In this document: piece after piece, positions 59,600 to 64,000 of the stretch | How positions within the stretch are numbered: position 1 is the first letter of the stretch | How the letters are laid out: every line of letters starts with the position of its first letter | Assembly: GCA_029817715.1 (NCBI GenBank) | Contig: JARUPY010000099.1 | Coordinates: 1-64,000, forward strand | DNA from: Melastoma dodecandrum | Taxonomy: Eukaryota; Streptophyta; Magnoliopsida; Myrtales; Melastomataceae | Direction of reading: 5' to 3' | Length of the DNA stretch: 64,000 nt | Translations under genes and position numbers: made by a program | The notes under the pieces: generated by a model | Seen by the model: the letters and a program-made list of their open reading frames with translations, nothing else | Told to the model about the DNA's origin: nothing | The model's database searches: none

Positions 59600-60808
59600 T
59601 CACGAAGAAAAAAAAATATACGTTCAAGTATCTATCGAGCACGTTTATCTTTCCAATGTAACTAGGTACTGTTTAGGAATATACGAAACGTCTCGTAGCG
59701 AAGGATCCTCCAGGAGGAAGTACCCAAACTGGGAAGATGCACATCAAATGAATAAGTTCAAAACTGTACATGTCAATGCACGTGAAAAGAATTTCTACTA
59801 AGAACCTTGCGATGACAATCTTGGTATCATAACTATCGAGAAGTGTCTGGTATGTCCGCTTGCGCATGAGGTTTTGGAGGTTTCTCTTGTAGCGTTGTCA
59901 TTGCCGTTTCGCCGTCCGGTTCCTTCATCAATCATTGTGATGGTCGCATTTCGTGTTATGTAGGGATAGCGACACCATGGTTATCGTATTCTATCGCCTA
60001 TTACCGCTGTTTGGTGAGGATTTTGGATTCTATGCAAGTATCTCCAGAAAACCAACATCAAGAACATGAGAATAAGAAATTACAGCGGAGTTGTATTCTT
60101 TGTAGTATTCATACTGACTGACATCTACAATATGAACACCAACCAACTATACGCATAACTTTACGTTTAAGGCGATTTGTCCGGCCACGAGTCAAGGCCA
60201 TCCTTGAGTTAGTCTAATTAAAGCTAACAAGCAGATTCCGAGCTTGCACACCGTTGTCGTCACTGGACCACTCCGACCATGTTTGCAACCAGACCCTTGA
60301 TCCGATCGGTTAAAGTTTGAGCCTATCTATTGGATCATTGTCTTGGTTTTTCTCCCGAAGTTGTATTTGAAGCTTTTATTAAATAATAATGAGAAATTTT
60401 CAATTGTATTTTCATGTGATTTTTGAAATCTAGTCTTCACTTATCAAAACGTTTTATATCGCTGATTTCAAAGGCGTTTTTTTTATTATTATTATTCCAA
60501 AAACGTCTTGTTTCGATCTATGTTTTCTCGTCAAAAAAGGCCATCGAAGGGAATCTTAAATTTTTTAGATTTTTTTAATCATTAATTCCGTCAAACTTTT
60601 TAAAACTTGATATGATTCTCATTAAAATATTAAATATTATAAATGAATATATTTTATTTGTGAAAGATAACATCTTTCTCCGGTTGTAAAATAGTCTTCT
60701 GAAATCGAACCATCGATGATCGCCTGCGGCTGCATCCTCCCGCTTGTCGCCGGCCTCCGACGACTACTACTTAAGATCCATGATTGACTACAACTCAAGC
60801 TTCCAGGA
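59600..60808. other. Non-coding remainder of unit 1
   Basis: Upstream flank of LTP copy 2 and AT-rich spacer with an ATT/TTA run near 60480-60497. Matched nearly base for base in unit 2. No gene seen. Confidence 0.6.
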
Positions 60809-61594
60809 CATCAGTGTCGAATGATCAAACAAACCCTTCGTCGTAGAAGGGATCATCGTCCCACCCACTGAACCAAAAATGTGTTGACATTTCGCATATT
60901 CACACAAATCTTGTTTCCGACTCCCACTATTGTCGCCAAAAACGTGTTTTGCAGACGAAACACGTCGCAACATAACGGGGACTAACACATGATTAAAGAA
61001 ATGTGATCGCCAAGACTTTAAACAAATAAGAACAAAAGCACACGAAACACTTACTTTCATTTCTGGGAAATAGAGTACAAGAAGACAACCAAATAGCCCT
61101 TCGGGGTCTTTGAATGATTGTCGTGTTACAAGAGATTTTCTAAAGATTGTGTAGAGATTCTACCATAAAACTAAGATAAAGACAAAGTGTCTAGAGAATC
61201 ATCAGTGATGGTTATTCTTCATCTTTAACTTGCATTTTTTAGTTATCTTCAATTTCACCGCGTTTTAATTGTGATCATTCTCTAAGTTCTCCGAAGTTAG
61301 ATTTTCTCTGGGAGAATCCTCGAATTGAAGGATCTTCTATCGACTAGATTCTCTGCATCGAGGGGAGAATGCTTCATCGACTGTGATAGATTTTCTCCAT
61401 AAGGGAGAATCTTCCAATGGAGTAAGATTTGTTTTAGAGGACCACATCGGAGTTAGATTTTCTCCTTCGACTTGGAGAATCCTCCTGGATTTATATTTTT
61501 TCCATCGAAAGCGACTTAACTATTATATTCGTCGATTGTGATCTACTCAAATCACAATCGATGGCCCAAAATTATCTGGTGTAAATATTCTCCA

Positions 61595-61884
61595 CTCTTC
61601 TATGCCTGCGACATGCTACCAAGTTCAAGGCAGTTGTCGACATGCCATCGAGCCACTCGCCCGACAAGGAGTACCTTGGATAGAGGCAGCATCCATCGAC
61701 ATGGACAGCCGACGGGGATATGGTTTGGAGTTCTCAGCAGAGATTAGGCAGATCGGAGAGGAAGAAATTCGACAACGAGCGAAGGAAAAAGTGCAGGGTA
61801 GGCGTCCTGCCTTACGAGGTCCGCACACTGAGCTCTGATCACTGTGTGACTCGCCGAGATGTGCGTAATAGCATGCCGATATGA
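61595..61884 (+). pseudogene. LOX 3'-end pseudogene, unit 2
   Basis: Near-identical to the unit 1 fragment, with one added G at about 61757 (ATCGGAGAGG versus ATCGAGAGG) that breaks the frame further. Confidence 0.88.
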
Positions 61885-62290
61885 AAGGAGCAACAATCCA
61901 TACAACGATGTTGTTGCTATAACAAAACTAATTATCTGTTATTCTGGACCTTTTATTGTTTGATGTAGACAATAGAAAAAATTTGCGTGGATAGTTCATG
62001 TGAATGAGCAATTCATGTAAAATCCGATAGATTAACCTGAATGATTAGAATCATCAGGTATTAGTGTTTATGAAAAGAGTACATACCAAGAATTCAACAT
62101 ATTTATATTATCATAGTTTACATGGCATTATGACTGAAATAAGCACACATAGAAGTCTCACGTCATTACATAAGACAATCATCAGACACCGGTAGGAAAA
62201 GATGAAGTTACTAGCTTATTCATTTACCGCGTTAAAGCTCCGGCGAAAGCAGAGTCGGCCGCGGTGGTTGTTTTTAAGATCACCCCAGGT

Positions 62291-62611
62291 TTAGAGACAC
62301 GCGAAAGGGGTCGGAATATAACACTTGGTCGCGATTGAAAGGATGAGCATCGGGTCTAACCCTTGGACGGGCAGCTTTAACAGTGGGTCCAGCCGGAACA
62401 CGCAGAAGCAAGACAGGTCGACAGATTTCAGCATCGTGCAGCAAGGACCCGGAGGTTTTGGATTTTTAGTCGTCACGTCTGGTAAGCAACTAAAAAATGG
62501 GCCGACAGACAAGCCGCATCCGTCAAACAAGCTGGCGCTAGCTATGTTAGCAAAGAGTGCCACCATCAAAGCAAGCACCACTGCGATCGTCACTTTCCCT
62601 GAGTTTGCCAT
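62291..62611 (-). CDS. Eight-cysteine lipid-transfer-like protein (DIR1-like), copy 3
   Basis: Protein identical to that of copy 2, in the same position within the tandem unit and with the same upstream TATA-like box (minus strand, 62706-62714). The conserved open frame beside a decaying LOX fragment suggests that the LTP gene is the part of the unit kept intact, though duplication may simply be too recent to tell. Confidence 0.87.
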   Translation of the reverse strand: MANSGKVTIAVVLALMVALFANIASASLFDGCGLSVGPFFSCLPDVTTKNPKPPGPCCTMLKSVDLSCFCVFRLDPLLKLPVQGLDPMLILSIATKCYIPTPFACL

Positions 62612-62705
62612 GCTGAAAATCACAACGTTTCACTTGTTCTTTCTTTTCCTTCTACCGATGGGTTGGCGAATTCAGTGTGATCCCTGTGACTCGCGACTGC
62701 AAACC

Positions 62706-62714
62706 TTTTATATA
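62706..62714 (-). promoter_or_regulatory. TATA box of LTP copy 3
   Basis: The minus strand reads TATATAAAA, as in copy 2. Confidence 0.6.
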
Positions 62715-62749
62715 GGAAGAATGTCTACCGTGAGACACATAATCACGAA

Positions 62750-63952
62750 GAATAAAAAAATATACGTTCAAGTATCTATCGAGCACGTTTATCTTTCCAA
62801 TGTAACTAGGTACTGTTTAGGAATATACGAAACGTCTCGTAGCGAAGGATCCTTCAGGAGGAAGTACCCAAACTGGGAAGATGCACATCAAATGAATAAG
62901 TTCAAAACTGTACATGTCAATACACGTGAAAAGAATTTCTACTAAGAACCTTGCGATGACAATCTTGGTATCATAACTATCGAGAAGTGTCTGGTATGTC
63001 CGCTTGCGCATGAGGTTTTGGAGGTTTCTCTTGTAGCGTTGTCATTGCCGTTTCGCCGTCCGGTTCCTTCATCAATCATTGTGATGGTCGCATTTCGTGT
63101 TATGTAGGGATAGCGACACCATGGTTATCGTATTCTATCGCCTATTACCGCTGTTTGGTGAGGATTTGGGATTCTATGCAAGTATCTCCGGAAAACGAAC
63201 ATCAAAAACATGAGAATAAGAAAATACAGCGGAGTTGTATTCTTTGTAGTACTCGTACTGACTGACATCTACAATATGAACACCAACCAACTGTACGCAT
63301 AACTTTACGTTTAAGGCGAATTGTCCGGCCACGAGTCAAGGCCATCCATGACTTAGTCTAATTAAAGCTAACAAGCAGATTCCGAGCTTGCACACCGTTG
63401 TCGTCACTGGGCCACTCCGACCATGTTCGCAACCGGACCCTTGATCCGATCGGCTAAAGTTTGAGCCTATCTATTGGATCACTGTCTTGGTTTTTCTCCC
63501 GACGTTGTATTTGAAGCTTTTATTAAATAATAATGAGAAATTTTCAATTGTATTTTCATGTGATTTTTGAAATCTAGTCTTTACTTATCAAAACGTTTTA
63601 TATCGCTGATTTCAAAGGCGTCTTTTTTTATTATTATTATTCCAAAAACGTCTTGTTTCGATCTATGTTTTCTCGTCAAAAAAGGCCAACGAAGGGAATC
63701 TTAAATTTTTTAGATTTTTTTAATCATTAATTCCGTCAAATTTTTAAAACTTGATATGATTCTCATTAAAATATTAAATATTATAAATGAATATATTTTA
63801 TTTGTGAAAGATAACATCTTTCTCTGGTTGTAAAATAGTCTTCCGAAATCGAACCATCGATGATCGCCTGCGGCTGCATCCTTCCGCTTGTCGCCGGCCT
63901 CCGACGACTGCTACTTAAGATCCATGATTGACTACAACTCAAGCTTCCAGGA
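62750..63952. other. Non-coding remainder of unit 2
   Basis: Matches 59600-60808 with few differences. No gene found. Confidence 0.6.
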
Positions 63953-64000
63953 CATCAGGGTCGAATGATCAAACAAACCCTTCGTCGTAGAAGGGATCAT
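63953..64000. repeat. Start of tandem unit 3 (cut by window end)
   Basis: CATCAGGGTCGAATGATCAA and the following bases repeat the first 48 bp of units 1 and 2. Confidence 0.9.

Larger units (their letters stand above)
57604..60808. repeat. Tandem segmental duplication, unit 1 (about 3.2 kb)
   Basis: It starts CATCAGCGTCGAATGATCAA and aligns along its length with unit 2. It contains the repeat family, a LOX 3'-end pseudogene, an LTP-like gene on the minus strand and AT-rich spacer. It is about 60 bp longer than unit 2, chiefly because of an extra stretch near 58075-58125. Confidence 0.92.
60809..63952. repeat. Tandem segmental duplication, unit 2 (about 3.14 kb)
   Basis: It starts CATCAGTGTCGAATGATCAA immediately after unit 1. 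Its order of contents is identical to unit 1, with only scattered substitutions and small indels. Confidence 0.93.

Noticed and set aside
59182..59661. Plus-strand open frame opposite LTP copy 2 (also in unit 2)
   Set aside because: Antisense shadow. The minus-strand frame has a signal peptide and eight-cysteine signature, and the plus frame has no features.
1..64000. tRNA, rRNA or snoRNA genes
   Set aside because: No convincing A-box/B-box pair with a cloverleaf and no rRNA match was noticed by eye; a covariance-model scan would be decisive.

Overview
This is a plant nuclear window, almost certainly from a eudicot. The genes have GT-AG introns, chloroplast-targeted and plant-only families are present (13-lipoxygenase, LAZY/DRO1, SPT20/PHL, subtilase SBT1, UBP1), and the spacers hold plant retrotransposon debris. 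I cannot name the species from sequence alone. The gene content (ALKBH1-like, PHL, LAZY/DRO1, PRK-type kinase, UBP1, SBT1.4-like, LOX3/4-like) matches, from memory, gene neighbourhoods on Arabidopsis chromosomes 1 and 3, so this looks like a conserved ancestral block.

Layout. 1-3.4 kb: no recognisable gene, with an 89-bp C-rich tract. 3.4-8.8 kb (+): full-length ABCB transporter, nine coding exons, with an unusual His-rich and acidic N-terminal extension. 9.0-10.7 kb (-): AlkB-type 2-oxoglutarate dioxygenase with a GC-AG intron. 11.2-18.2 kb (-): PHL/SPT20-like Gln-rich coactivator, twelve exons. 18.2-24.4 kb: decayed transposable elements (a plant-mobile-domain gene remnant and a copia-type LTR end). 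24.4-25.9 kb (+): LAZY/DRO1/NGR gravitropism gene with a 6-nt first coding exon. 26.7-28.9 kb (-): LRR receptor-like (pseudo)kinase of the PRK type. 29.6-35.0 kb (+): UBP1 three-RRM RNA-binding protein whose C-terminal exon carries a 26-bp tandem duplication and an in-frame TAA. 36.0-38.3 kb (+): intronless SBT1 subtilase. 39.8-40.1 kb (+): small Arg-rich protein of unknown function. 40-48.5 kb: AT-rich spacer with poly-C tracts and LTR-element debris. 48.5-52.4 kb (+): LOX3/LOX4-type chloroplast 13-lipoxygenase, eight exons. 53.6-64 kb: a locus built from pieces of lipoxygenase and small eight-cysteine lipid-transfer-like genes. It holds one LTP-like gene, a LOX pseudogene split by a 395-bp TRIM-like retroelement with exact 5-bp target duplication, and a tandem array of about 3.15-3.2 kb units. 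Each full unit holds a LOX 3'-end pseudogene and an LTP-like gene with identical protein sequence; a third unit begins at the window end.

Two cautions. First, the ABCB, ALKBH1-like and PHL genes (5-17 kb) need about eight single-base corrections, mostly at homopolymers, to be read through, although every catalytic motif survives. No comparable single-base shift was seen in the intact genes from 24 to 52 kb, so I favour local consensus errors over loss of three neighbouring genes. Second, exon boundaries were derived by eye from splice signals and family conservation, not from transcripts.

The genes do not form an operon-like unit. The one functional grouping is at the right end, where a jasmonate-pathway lipoxygenase lies beside duplicated secreted lipid-transfer-like proteins, and the two have been duplicated together.
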